Assembly (NCBI RefSeq): GCF_028640845.1
Contig: NC_080540.1
Location: 137,296,420 to 137,360,419, forward strand
Direction of reading: 5' to 3'
Origin: Ahaetulla prasina
Taxonomy: Eukaryota; Chordata; Lepidosauria; Squamata; Colubridae
DNA: 64,000 bases
The translations under genes and the position numbers were made by a program. Positions 48,552 to 60,959 of the stretch are shown piece by piece; positions within the stretch are counted from its first letter, which is position 1; each line of letters starts with the position of its first letter. The notes under the pieces were generated by a model that made no database searches, was not told the origin of the DNA, and saw only the letters and a program-made list of their open reading frames with translations.

Positions 48552-49705
48552 AGCCTAGAAGTTGGCTACAAGTTTATAAGAGATAAAGTCCCATGTATCT
48601 GGAGGGTACAAAACTGGGAGCTACTATAAGACATGATTTGCTCTAGAAGAGTTAAGATGTAATAGATATTGAGTCTATCAATATTTAAAATTGATAGTTC
48701 AATCCCATAAAAATATGCAAACCACATTCTTCATTATTTTAAAACACTGAAAAGATTGAAATCTTGCACAAAGAAATACTATCGTCTGAGATATCTGAAA
48801 TACTGTTTTTTAGTTTCTTTAAGAAAGTACAGATACTGCAATTGTAAGGGGCAATATGGAGTATACTGTTTGTACTACAATATTTTCACTTATGATATTA
48901 GTAGCCAATTAGCTAAATAAAATCAGAAACTGAGCTATCTTTTGGATACCAGATCTGACAGAAAGTGTCATTTTCAGAAATTGGCTTAAAATATTAACAA
49001 CCACTTAAAGAGATCCTTCTTATGTTTATGAGTTACTGCAGTAAAAATAGTCCAAGGCCAAAGGGAAATCATATTCCTTTGATACAGTTCAGTAAATATG
49101 CATAAACAGATGTTATTTTAATCCTGGGGCTCCAGCATAAAGATTTGGGGGCCGATGCAGTCAAATTCAGTTGTATCCTTGGTCTTTTCTTGTGTCTGCT
49201 TCTGCAGTTCATTTATAAGAGACAAGAAAATACTGACCAGATGACAATTGTATAGTGTGACACCATCATATCACAAAATGTTCTGGCTTCATTCCAGAGA
49301 AAATGCGCACATATTATATGGAATTAAGTGTAATGAAAACAAACTAACCTGTTGGCATCAAATATAGACATGAAGCCAATAAATTGGCAGTAGAGCTAAC
49401 CTTATTTTATCAACAGTTGCTTCCTCAAGAATTTGCTTCCCAAAATAAAAGCACTGAAGACCCTAATAATCTGGGGTAAAGAAGTTTTTATTTTCCTTTG
49501 ACCATCTCCTTTTCCCTAGCATCAGTTAAGAGAGGGCACACAATAATTACAGGGTTTATCATGACTGATTTCCCCCTGCCCCACCTCATAGCTTCCTAAC
49601 AAATGCAACACGTTCGGATGAGTAAAAGCTCTAAGGGGGTTACGTTTTTATGAAAGAATCATTTATCTTCTCTTTCAATTCTTGCTGCTTCGGGAGGAAT
49701 GAATG
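46785..49705. other. RPTOR intron after exon H
   Basis: Repeat-poor apart from an (AC)n tract. I looked for the next WD40 exon and did not find it. Confidence 0.5.
48513..48549 (+). repeat. (AC)n microsatellite
   Basis: About 18 AC units. Confidence 0.95.
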
Positions 49706-49713
49706 GGCTAGGT

Positions 49714-49905
49714 CAGCAGCCCCCCCCCCAACCTTTTGGGCACCAGGGACCGGTTCTGTGGAGAGAGGTTTTTCCGTGAACTGGAGGGGCGTGGTTTCAT
49801 GTGCTGCCTGCATGCCACGGATGGGGCTTCTCTTGTTTGCGCAGCCCATTTTCTGGTATGCTGTGGTCTGGTGCCAGTTCACGGACCAGGGGTTGGGGAC
49901 CCCTG
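49714..49905. mobile_element. hAT-like element, third terminal family (192 bp)
   Basis: Ends are CAGCAGCCCCC...CCAACC and GGTTGGGGACCCCTG. The target duplication is GGCTAGGT / GGCTAGAT (one mismatch). It shares end type and length with 37211-37403. Confidence 0.88.
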
Positions 49906-49981
49906 GGCTAGATAAAGCAAAATCTAATCAGTGCCAAGAAGCAAAGTGAATTAAATTAGCCCTCTACAGATATAAGATATA

Positions 49982-50343
49982 AGTAGTCCTCGACTTACGG
50001 CCACAATTGAGCCCAAAGTTTCTATTGCTAAGCAAGACAGCTGTTAAGTGAGTTATGCCTCATTTTATGATCTTTTTTGCTGCAGTTGCTAAGCGAATCG
50101 CTGCAGTTATTAAGTGAATCATGCGGTCGTTAAGCAAATCTGGCTTCCCCCATTGACTTTGCCAGTCAGTAGCCGGCTGGAAAAGTTACAAATGGTGATC
50201 ACATGACACCGGGACACCGGGACAGTGCAATTTGGTCATGTGACCATGGGGATGCTGCAACAGTCGTGAAGTGTGAAAAATGGTCACAATCCCTTTTTTC
50301 AGTGTTGTCACTAAGCAAATGGTTGTAACTCAAGGATTACCTG
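49982..50343 (+). mobile_element. TA-flanked inverted-repeat element, copy 5
   Basis: AAGTAGTCCTCGACTTACGGCC at the left and GTAACTCAAGGATTACCTG at the right. The body is collinear with the copy at 33160. Confidence 0.88.
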
Positions 50344-50344
50344 T

Positions 50345-51215
50345 TTTTGAAAGAATGCTGCTTCTGTTGTGGAAACCAAGGATCCTAATATGCTTGTGAC
50401 CCCAATTTTTAATTGCACTTCCTTCGTATGTGGCCAGTGAAATTATTCCAACAGCCTCTGCTTTTGCTTTCCTTCATCTTGGTCCTGTCCTCCTTATCTG
50501 ATGATGTGAGCTGCTTGATGAAAAATAGGTCACTGACCTCACAAGGGATTTGAGGGAACAACAAGAGCAGGTGACACTCATAAGATCTGCCCTTTCTTTA
50601 ATGACCTCCTTGTGCACGTTTCCTCATTTGTGGTGAACCAGCTGGAAGGAAAGCAACATTATAATAAAAGTGCAATTCTTTTGTTCTGGAAAAAATATAA
50701 GAAGAGTCCAAAGGATTTTAGTTCTGTACTAACCTCATAACACAGTGACAAACAGATCCCCTCTTCTTTTGACAAAAAATAAATGTGCCTTTTCCAGGCT
50801 TATTTGTATTTATCAGATGAATGTAATTGTCCTACATACAAGAAGAATAAGAGTAAATTGGAATTGCTTATCATCTAGCGTTTTGATTTATGTAAAACAT
50901 CCCACCGTAATATGACACTGAAAGAAAGGATCCCTAGATGCAATGAAGAAGGAGGGGCTGCTCAGGGTTAATATGTAATGAATTAACTCGGGTTTAATCT
51001 TGAACTGGTCAATTCCGCATAAAACTAACTCGGGTTGTAATAATAACATTGAGAAATAAATGCAAGCACCACCATAAATTGCAAGTACACATCATGTCCT
51101 AAAAGAAATTCTTGACTGCTCTAATTCAATATTTTTAATGGAGCAATGAAGCTAAAGCAAATGATTAGAGCTAGCTGATCATCTCCAAAAAGTTCCTAAT
51201 TAGATTTTATTAACA
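50345..51215. other. RPTOR intron, no feature seen
   Basis: Unique sequence between two copies of the TA-flanked family. Confidence 0.5.
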
Positions 51216-52067
51216 CAAGTAGTTCTTGACTTATGATGATTCATTTAGGAAGTTGTGATGGCTCTGAACAAATTGTGGTTATGACTGGTCCTCAGAGTTT
51301 TGGCTGTCCCAGCAACCCCATGGTCTTGTCATCATGATCTGCATATATGGCAGCCAACTCACACAACTGGTTGCAGCTTCCTATGATCATATGATCACTA
51401 TTTGTGAACATCTCAGCAGGCTTTCCTAGAAAGTCAGTGGGGAAGCCGGGAGGGGAGATCACAAAATACTGGGGTAAGTTTCCCCCACCTAGACCCTCTG
51501 TGCTCACACCACACCAGCCATTTATGCACCCCTGCATACTCTCCCCAAGTCTCACCATGCATCCCTGCTACTTGCCTACCTTCTCCAAGTTTCACCATGC
51601 CTTTCTCAAACACTCTCATGCACTCTCTCTGAGTATTTCACCCTCATACAACATCCCCAGCTTCACTGCACCTCCCTCATCCCCTACTCACGCTTATGCA
51701 TCCTCTCCGAGCCTTGATGCACCTCTCTTACACATACCTGCACATTCTCCCAGAGCTTCCCTGCACCTCCCTTGCACCCCCACCCATTCTCCCCAACCCT
51801 TGCCACACCCTTTGCACACCCTTGTGCACCTCCACACACATCCTCCCAGAGCCTTGCCAGGCCTCTCTCACACAGGTCCTCATGCCCTGCCCCACCTGGC
51901 AGCAGCCACTTGAGAGCTGCCTGGGACTTGCAACTTCCTGCTGATTTGGTTGTGGGAAGCCAACAGGAAGTTGCCTCACCTAATGACCATGGAGTTTAGT
52001 TAATGCCCACATTGCTTAGTGATGGAAATTCCGTACCACTTGCCGTTGTAAATCAAGGACTGCTCTT
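51216..52067 (+). mobile_element. TA-flanked inverted-repeat element, copy 6, expanded
   Basis: CAAGTAGTTCTTGACTTATGA starts it and GTAAATCAAGGACTGCTCTTA ends it. At about 850 bp it is more than twice the family length because of a C-rich array at about 51480-51900. Confidence 0.72.
51480..51900 (+). repeat. Degenerate C-rich tandem array
   Basis: Words such as TGCACCTCCC, CTCCCCAA, CCTCTC and CATGC recur at irregular intervals of roughly 40-60 bp. The array is strongly pyrimidine biased and gives long open frames on both strands that are not believable genes. Confidence 0.6.
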
Positions 52068-52369
52068 ATTTGGATGGGAGACAGCAAGAAATCCAGAGCT
52101 TTAGATTATAGTGAGAAACTTGCCAGAAGACCACAGTGCCAAAGCATTTCCATTTGATCTAGATCAGAAGAGATTTCACACTCTTCTGTATGGTTGTTGG
52201 TTTTTCTTCCCTGTAATGTAGTCTGACAAAATGAGAGTTGTGATATAAAAATGCCACAGGAATAATTTATTCTTTTTCTTCAAGAAGCTCTGGAAATCAT
52301 ACCTTGATACCTTTTTCTATAATATACACATACAGCCCCTGAAATTTTAATCAGTTTTAGAGGCTCGGG

Positions 52370-52432
52370 ATCAATAGACTTTATAGTTAATCCACTGTTT
52401 AACCCACTGCACTATCTAAGCTCCTCTGGCAT
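52370..52432 (-). mobile_element. tRNA-like SINE head remnant
   Basis: The minus strand reads 'gagcttagatagtgcagtgg' then 'ttaaacagtgg', like a tRNA A-box region of a SINE. Only the head is seen. Confidence 0.4.
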
Positions 52433-53789
52433 TTGATAGACTTTAGAAATAACTATTTTTATGAAGCATAAACTGCATAAATAATAGATCAGCTTAATTA
52501 TTTCATAGCACTTGTTAAAATAGAGAATCAGATATAAAAGCAGAGAGAGTTAAAGTCAGGTTTCAGCTCAGTAAAATTGCAAGTAGAGGCCAGACTAGAA
52601 AGGATTACTTGTTAGGATTTCAGTTGTAAATTGAAAAGGCCAAAGTTGATTTGTGTAATTGATATGTCAGACCTCACAAGAATTATACAGCTTATTTGAC
52701 AAAGAGGACATTTAAAGGTTTATTAACAGACAGCATTGCATCTAAAGGGGTGACTTGCCCATTTCTTACAGCATCAACAAAATGGCATTTTGTTGATACT
52801 AAATGGATTTTGGAAAGGCAGGAGGAACAGCTGTTAAGTGTTGTTCTTTCCTAGGTCAGATCAGCAGTCCAACTAATCAGATACCCTGATAACCTGCACA
52901 AGGCTTGGACTGCTGTTGAACTATAATACAGAAGCTTTGCAATGGGGAAAATGACCATCACTAACCTTATAATGTGTTTCCAGCTGCTTCAATTCCTTTC
53001 AGGAATGAAAATGCCTGCCTTAAAAGGAGCAGGAAAGTCTCTCCCTGGATTAAATATATTTCTATGGCCAAGCTAGTCTCAATAAATATCTAAAATTCAA
53101 TTTTTCCTCCTCTATCTGCAGCCATTACCTTCCATCACTACTCAACATCCAGGGTATTTTTTTAAAAAAATTTTTTTTTACTTCAAATGTATCCCCTTGT
53201 AGGACTAATTTCTCCACTTAGGCAGTTGTTTGAGCAGTGCCTCTATAAATTGTGCTGCCTCTCTTAATCTTGAGTGGTCATTAGCAAAACACTGAAGTAT
53301 GCTTTGCTGAAGCCTATTATATGACTCCGCAGCTGAGCTAGTGGCTCAGAAAGTGAGGCCTGAGGAAGGTATGTTTACTGTTTTCTGTATGATTTGGTTT
53401 CTGTTACAGAGTCACTCAAAGCAATACTTTCATTTCTCATGCTCCTTTGAACATAAGACGCCTTTCAGTCTAGATCCAGAAAAAAGGCTCTGATTAGAAA
53501 AGACAATGTCAGATCAATTGGGAGCATGATTACAAAACCCACCCCTGCCACCAAAAATATACCTTTTTTCCCCCCTTCCTGTGATTAATGGCTTCCTAGG
53601 ATGGCTGCTTGAGTCGAGTTGCTCGTCTTCCTTCCTTTCCTGAATAGAAGCTTTTGCTACCGCTTCTCTCTAACTCTGTTCTTTTCTGTTCCTTTTGGGT
53701 TGTGTTTTCGACTCCTTTTAAAGATTTGTTTTGCTTTGGCTGATCAACTTACCCTTAGCATCAACCCCTTAATCCCTGTCTTCTCACAG

Positions 53790-53837
53790 GTCTGGCCCGA
53801 AGGGTTTCAATCTATCTTGACAGAAGTAAACAGGGAG
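53790..53837 (+). other. Candidate 48-bp cassette exon
   Basis: A pyrimidine-rich acceptor (CCCTGTCTTCTCACAG) and a strong donor (GAG|GTGAGT) enclose 48 bp open in the phase-1 frame set by exon H. It would add GLARRVSIYLDRSKQG. The length is a multiple of three, so inclusion would be frame neutral. I know no such insertion between the first and second parts of the Raptor propeller. Confidence 0.2.
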
Positions 53838-56411
53838 GTGAGTGCTCTCTTTCCTCTTATGTACAAACAGCATGGGAGGGATGGACCTTCTTACCTTATT
53901 ACTTGGTTTAAAAGAAATGGCATTCCTTTTAACGCTTCCCAGGTCATGTTAGTACTTGAAAAACGATTCAGTACCCACAGCCCGTTTGTGTTAGATCTCT
54001 ACTCATGGGTGTCTAATATACGCTTCTGAACCCAGCACAGCAAGATGAAAGGAGGGAGTTGCTCTTTGCTTTGGGAGTCGGCTTATTAACAAAAAGTGGA
54101 ATTGGGAAATTGTTGCCATGTTATTCAAATAACGGGGCACCAAGCTCCAAGATCTGTGTATATTCTTCCCACGATGCCTCTGTTTTTCTATTTTTCGGGA
54201 GCTTTTTGGGGATGCACAAGTCTCGTTTTTCAAAATGTTTGTGATGAATATTGCCTTTGTTCCAATTTTGACACTCTGTGCAAATATACGATGGCTGTGA
54301 CCTTTGTGTTGTAATATAGAAAATGGGTTTCCTCCTGTGTAATGTAAATGTCCAGAAAACAATTCTGAATCTTGGTTTTTGACTCCTGGCGAAATCCGTA
54401 CTTAAGATTTGGGGGTCGGTCATACTATGGGACTTGAAATCTTTCTCTGTTGCTTTAGATGTTAAGGTAGGGATCAATGGCTGGCACAACAGGATGTGAT
54501 ATATATATGGTAGGTGTCAGAAGGGCTGATATAATCTTCTGAAGTGTTTCATGAATTATGAATATTGTATTCACTTGATGATAAGAGCTGGGATATGTCA
54601 GCAGTGACTGCCAGAACAAAAGTGGCTTTGTGCCTTGTGACTTGGTCACGGAGACCTTCAGTTGATTCTTTGGAAGGAGTGTACAAAATTAATGCAGTTA
54701 TTTTACCATATGTTTTACCTGGCCCATTGACAGGGTACTAATTAGCAAGCTGGAAGATTGAAATGACTTCCCATTTGATACATTGAGCATTGGACCAGCT
54801 TAATGCAACCACCACTGAGAATCGATACTAATAATGCTCAGGCAGTAACCATCAGCCAGAAGCAGATAGACAGATGGTTCTTATTCAGCACCAGTCTATC
54901 AAGCTAGGAGGCCTATTGAACTCTATGGAACTTGCCCATCTTTGGTCTTCGGTCGAAGGGTGTTTTTCAGAGTGACTTTGCATATTACAGCATTACCACA
55001 GAAAATGAGATGAATGGATACAGAAGTACACTTTCTTCCTTATGCTGTGCTAAGTCACAGCCATTATCTCCAGCCATACTCCAGGCTCCAATCACCTCTT
55101 CTTCATGGCCAAAATACATCAATACTCCATTTATACTTACCTTAAATCCCAGTTCTAGTCTCTAAAATCAATGTGAGCCTCTAAATCTTGTTTCCCATCT
55201 TTTTTTTATTCTCACATCTAACTCAAACCACAGTGGTACAGAACACTGAGAATTTTTGAGATAATATAACGCAACCTCAAGGACAAGGCCTCCAGGCAGG
55301 AGATGCAGGGTCAAAAAAAGTCAATGGAAATCATAACTTTGATCAAAGCCTGCCCCTATTTGGCAAATAATCCTTATGTGCCCTGATATGGAAAGATTTA
55401 AAGGAAAGGAGGAGATGGTACTATAATATATGGTGCTGGTGGGGTTGTTATGAAACATTTCTCAAACACTCTCTCAGTCCAACAGCCCACATATGTCCTC
55501 TGTGCAGCACAAGATGAACTGACCACCACTTCCTTTAGTTGCCCAATAAGGAAGTGGCCAAAACAGCCTCCAGCTGGTACTTTTGCCCTGTCGCTGCCTG
55601 ATGTTTCTGCAGCAGAAAACTAAGAAAGAAGCCAAGTCACTAACTACAAAGCTTCCCAAGGAGAACGACAATGCAGGATAGGAAAAGGAGAAAGCCATGG
55701 GATCGAGAGGCAGAGAACGACAGAGGTTCCCATTGGTAGGAGAGCAACCACCTGAAACCCTGCAGAGTTTGAAAAGGGAACGTTGCAGTTTTAAGCTGCA
55801 CTACACAGAGCTGGAAGAAAATCGGCTCAGAAGTCCAACACCTATTGATGCCGCAGGATCACAGAGGAATAATTGCAGCAAACCCCATGAAGACATTTAT
55901 CTCCAGGAAGTTCTTCTGTAGTCAGAGCCATAAAGCTCAGTATCATACAAGAGGAGGGACAATGAAAATAGGAAATAATGAAGAGGACTGCAATTCTGAC
56001 TCTTTTTGTCATGTCAGTGATACTTGGGATGAGAAGGGTGATATTTGGAGGGGCATTTTTCGGATCAAACGAAGAATGAGATAATCTACCTTCCTCCCTG
56101 ATGCCTGAAAACAAAAATAGAGACATGCCCTGTGTAGCAACTAAGAGAAACTGTCTAGAAAAGATCAGCTGTGCATAATTGGGACTGATGCTCTGTTGTG
56201 GCCTCTATGCGTACAACTAATCAAAATGGAGGATTAGACCAGAACAGAATCCCAACAGTTATTCTTACGGGACAGGGGATCTGACTAGTATTCCTTTGGA
56301 AAGCAGTCATTCATGAAGTCAAGCCCCTTTATTGAATTTTTTGCTGATCCATTGATGAAGCAATTCTGCATCCTGCAGGGATCATCATAGGAGGTTCTCT
56401 TTCTTGACATG

Positions 56412-56472
56412 ATGTTATCTAGTTTGGTAATGAAACACCTGAAAGAAAACAACCAAGCTCAGAGAGCATCAA
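56412..56472 (+). repeat. Short dispersed repeat (pair with 28815-28876)
   Basis: Shares 'atctagtttggtaatgaaac'-like and 'agctcagagagcatcaagga' blocks with 28815-28876. Confidence 0.6.
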
Positions 56473-56655
56473 GGACCCAACAGTGCCTATATTGTACTTG
56501 TATATCATAGTATTTCAAGCAATACTGTTACTTTTTGCATGAAGAAAGTGGGCTGAAGCATTTTTAAAAATCTGTTGTCTGGAGAAAGTTTTTTTGCTCC
56601 CAAATTTATTTAATCACATATGATGCTTTCAGAAGATGATTATTGCTATAACAAA

Positions 56656-56925
56656 GTTTGGGTTTTCAGGATCAGGATCAGATGGAAACAATAGCACTAG
56701 CAGACTTATACTTCTCCATTGTGCTTTTACAGCACTCTCTAAGTGGTTTACAAATGTCAGCACATTGCCCCTGACAATCTGGGTCCTCATTTTACCGACC
56801 TCGGAAAGATGGAAGGCTAAGTCAACCTTGGGCCAGTCAGGATTGAACTGCTGGCAGTCAGAAGAATTAGCTTGCAATATTGCATCCTAACCACTGCACC
56901 ACCAAGTCACCATAATCGATTCCAT
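56656..56925 (-). mobile_element. tRNA-derived SINE, minus strand
   Basis: The reverse of the SINE at 10304: 'tgggtcctcattttaccgac', 'gaaagatggaaggctaagtc' and the head end 'ctaaccactgcaccaccaag'. Essentially full length. Confidence 0.85.
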
Positions 56926-58010
56926 GACCAGATTTTTCTCACAGTACAGGAGTGGCAGTGGGAGTTTTGGATTTCTCTACAAGAACAAGTATATTTCAAT
57001 TTCTAAAATTATGTCTTTACTTTTGAATGCATAACCCACTTTTGTGTTTTTTCCGCCACTCAAGTCTAGCTTACTACATTAGTGAATTATCACTGCCTTA
57101 GTATTTTCTTGATATTTTCCTCTTTGTCTTGCATCCTAAAGCAGATTAATATTCATATGGTTGCATTCACAAACAACAGATGAAAAGTATATTTTTGTGA
57201 AACTATCCAGGTGACTCAAAACAATGGGGTCATTCTGCATACATAGTGAGTCTGATAAAACCTGAAAAAATAGTTTCCGAAATGAGTTTTTAGCAACATA
57301 AGGAAAATTTGTTGAATCTTCCTGCCTTTATTCTTTTTTTTTCCTGTTGCATAGTTCAATATATTTTTTTCCTTTGTTGATTTTAAGATTGATGTCCTAC
57401 CACGGCACCTCCAGCAGTGTTGCTTGTGGGTATCTAATCATCCCAACATAACATGTTAGATCACTTGAGCTCCAAAGGATTCCAGTGTGATGTATGCTTT
57501 TAGAATATCATTGCTTTGCCTTTTCTTTGATTTCCAAGGTGGTTTACATCACGATAAAATCAAAACCCATAAATAATAAATTTCATGTAGCATCAGTAGC
57601 TGCGGTCCAAAGGCAAGCCAGCAATAAAATTGAACGTACAGTACCATCCTAAGAAAACAATCCAGTCTGGGAATCAGATACAGTAAAGAGAGGGAGCTCT
57701 GCAATTAGTGCATGATTATTGGCACTTGCTGCTTTGTTAAGGACCGGAACCAGAGAGTTGAGTTGCCATTATATCCAGGTACATTTGAAGAAACAGCCTT
57801 CACATGATTATATTTGGGTTCTTTTCAAGGATAGATTTGCACAAGGCAGAACTAGCACACTGTACTTAATATTATGGAATTACTACAGAAAGACTTTCTG
57901 GTGGAACGAACAGGCCTGTCTCCCCCTTTTGTGTCTTTCAAATAGGGAGAAATGGCTCCCAAAGGGAAAGGGAAGGATAGGCTTTGCGGTCCTCAACAGG
58001 GATATATATA

Positions 58011-58402
58011 TAGGGAGTCCTCAACTTAAGACCACCATTCAGCCCAACATTTCTGTTGCTACGCCAGACAGTTGTTAAGTGAGTTTTGTGCCGTTTTACG
58101 ATCTTTCTTGCCACCATTGTTAAATGAATCACTGAATTTAAGTTAATGACAGGGTTGTTAAGTGAATCTGGTTTCTTCATTGACTTTTCTTGTCAGAAGG
58201 TCGCAAAAGGGGATCACATGACCCAGGGGCACTGCAACTGTCATAAATATGAATCACTTGCCAAGTGTCTGGATTTTGATCACATGACCATGAGAATGCT
58301 GCAACAGTCATAATTGTGAAAACAGTCATAAGTTACTTTTTTCAGTGCCATTATACCTTAGAATGGTCATTAAACAAACTTATAAGTCAAGGACTACCTT
58401 TA
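58011..58402 (+). mobile_element. TA-flanked inverted-repeat element, copy 7
   Basis: Left end GGGAGTCCTCAACTTAAGACC after TA; right end TAAGTCAAGGACTACCTTTA. Collinear with the copy at 33160. Confidence 0.88.
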
Positions 58403-58404
58403 TT

Positions 58405-58592
58405 TAGCAATAGCACTTAGACTTATATACCGCTTCTCAGTGATTTACAGAATCAGCAGATTGCCCCAATAATCTGGGTTCTCATTTTACTGATCTCAGA
58501 AGGATGGAAGGATGGTCAGGATCGAACTACTGGCCATTGGCAGAGTTAGTCTGCAATACTGCATTCTAACCACTGTGCCACTATGGCTCATT
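58405..58592 (-). mobile_element. tRNA-derived SINE, minus strand
   Basis: Same family as 56656-56925, directly abutting the TA-flanked element. 'gggttctcattttactgatc', then the head 'ctaaccactgtgccactatg'. It includes an L2-like 'ttatataccgcttctcagtg' tail. Confidence 0.83.
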
Positions 58593-58799
58593 TAAATTCT
58601 ACAATGGCAGGAAATACGTGATATATTACAAAGTAAAAAAATAATTTACATAAATGAAAAGTTTGCAAAAGAGCACAATCATGGAAGCAGAGAAGAGCGT
58701 CACAATCTCTGTTCACACAACTAAACTCTGGGCTTGTACCAATAATAGATGCAACTTCACATATTCAAATCTTGCTGTCTGAATATTGGGAGTGCAATC

Positions 58800-59025
58800 A
58801 ATGAGAGCCAGTTGGGTCTAGTGGTTAAGGCACCAGGCTAGAAACCAGGAGACCATGCGTTCTAGTCCCACCCTAGCCATGAAAGACAGGGCGACCTTGG
58901 GTCAGTCACTCTCTTTCAGTCCAACCTACCTCACAGGATTAATGTTGTGGACGAAATAGGAAAAGGAAAGTGTGTTAAATATGTTTGCCACCCTGAAAAT
59001 GCCAGATACAAATAAACAAACCCAA
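58800..59025 (+). mobile_element. tRNA-derived SINE, second family
   Basis: Head 'gggtctagtggttaaggcac' (A box) and 'gttctagtcccaccctagcc' (B-box region). The body has 'cgaccttgggtcagtcactc' and 'tacctcacaggattaatgtt', and the tail is A-rich. It is the plus-strand counterpart of 36830-37075. Confidence 0.85.
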
Positions 59026-59029
59026 AGTC

Positions 59030-60319
59030 TTGCCTCTAACAGAAGAAACTAGACCTTGGAAATAAAGTAACAAACGACTAATTGTTCAATGGATAAATTG
59101 CATGCAAAAATATGGTTTCCAAAGGCTCTGAAGGAGGCCAACAAAACATCTTGATCACGTGTCTCTCTTACTCTTAACATCCCACTAAAAGTTTGTGTTT
59201 CCTTTTTTTAACTGAAAAGAAATCAGAGGTCAGCAGTGTACTCATCCTCGGGGTATAAGGAACTTGAGAAGTGAACATGAGTCAATAATGTTACATTTCT
59301 TCTATTTAAAAGCCACTAGACACCTCCTTAAATAAACATTAGCTTGCCCTGAAGTGGCCACCTGGCTCCCAGTTGTGTACAATTTTCTCTTTATTATGAT
59401 TTCACAGTCTTCTGTATGTGCATGTAATTAGGGAATACTTATCTATGGGTTACTTTCAATGTCTTGTAGATGACTTTGCAAAAAATAACATCTGAACATC
59501 TCATCTCTTGTGAGAGGTTTTAATCCCTTGCAGTCCTTTAAGGCCAGAGGGAGACTATGCCATCCTGGTTCTTAGCATGTGGCTCCCTCTGGTGGTGAAT
59601 GATGCAGAAATTGACCAGGCTGTAGTACTGGAGGCTCTCCTGTTTCATCAAGAGACTAAAAGAAAACCCTACTTGTTTATAGTCAGAAAGATGCTGCTGT
59701 GCCTGGAACTGTGTCCCCTAAGAAGTCAGTGCTACAGTACATTCTGTTAAAGTAAAGCGTTGCTTTATTTATCTCTCACATTTCGAGGCCTCCTGGTTCT
59801 AAAACGATTCTTGCAATTGCAAAATAAAAACTGTTGCAGAAGTGTTGCGCCCAGAGGGAGGAAATCCACAAAACACCCCCCCATCACCTGATGTAAAGGA
59901 TTCTGATCGCACACTAATTCAAGGCTTAAAGAGAAGCCCAGTTATTAAGGTTCATTTAAAGGTGTAAAGCAGATGGGGATCGTATGACTCTCCAGAAGGA
60001 TGTTATTCTGGACCTTTTGACTTGAATGCCAAAGTCACAAATACCAAAACTACTTTTATTGTAGGGTCACAGTGACAGAATCTTGCAACTCTGAATATAT
60101 TTTCCCTTCACAGCCTTTCTCTCAAAGAGAACAAGGGAGGGTCCAGTTTGAGATGCTTTCACTAATTCCATTCCTGCTCTGGGCTCAGATTTCTCTTATC
60201 TGGCTGTTGCCTTGGCTTCAGCACTTCCTTTTCTTCCTCAGGGTTATTCTCATAGCTCATTACACAAGGAAAGGTGAAGCACCAGAGAAAGCTAGTGAAG
60301 TTTGCCTACCATTGCTCAT
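59030..60319. other. RPTOR intron, no clear feature
   Basis: Unique sequence; C-rich blocks near 59860-59890 may be the far end of the L2 relic that follows. Confidence 0.45.
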
Positions 60320-60955
60320 GCATTGCTCATGTATTCTGGACCAGCTGCAGTTTTGAGGTGGTTTTCAAGGGCACTTTTTGTAGAGCACATTGCAGCATTC
60401 CAGCCTCAAGGGGACTAAAACAGGGGTAACTGTAAGGAGGGCCTCCCAGTCCAAGGAAGGATGCAACTGGCATACAAATTGCACCAGTGCAAAGACCTTC
60501 ATGGACACAGTTGCCACATGCACGCCAGGCCTGAGTGGGGCATTGCAAAACATGGAAGATCCCCATAATCAGATGACCAAGGAACCACCAGCTACCCAGC
60601 CTTGCTAGACCTGAATTTGAATCTGTTCTGCCCTATACAGATTCCCAGAGCCTGCAGCAATAGTACAAAGCTTGGACATCATCACTTGGCTGACCAGAGA
60701 TCAAGATGAACAACAGAATATCTTCAGCATATTTATGGTGACCTCTCCTAGTAGCCTCATAGATAATAAACCAGGACATAAGAATCTTGGCACCTGTGGC
60801 CCCCATGAATCACAGGCTTTGGACTCAACCCCTCACCTGACCACCCTCTTACTCTGACTGGAACCAGCTGCAGAAGAATGAGGAGATCCACCAAAACACC
60901 CTGTCACCCACTCCCATCCCTTGCCAACAATCCAGAAGATACTATAACACTAGAA
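60320..60955 (-). mobile_element. Old L2 LINE fragment
   Basis: The minus strand encodes an L2 RT remnant including HPSLDWEALLTVTPVLVPL and RLECCNVLYKKCP (60370-60500), which aligns with the block at 694-1008. Decayed L2 text continues to about 60950. Confidence 0.75.
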
Positions 60956-60959
60956 GGAT

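Larger units (their letters stand above)
52068..56655. other. RPTOR intron, mostly unique
   Basis: Contains a possible SINE head remnant (52370-52432, minus), a splice-flanked open segment (53790-53837) and a short dispersed repeat (56412-56472). Otherwise I see nothing. Confidence 0.45.

Noticed and set aside
51404..51999. Long open frames on both strands
   Set aside because: They lie in a C-rich tandem array that is depleted of stop codons by composition.
53619..54029. 136-codon open frame
   Set aside because: No motif or family resemblance. Its first part is a hydrophobic translation of a T-rich stretch, and only the 48-bp splice-flanked piece inside it is worth keeping as a weak candidate.
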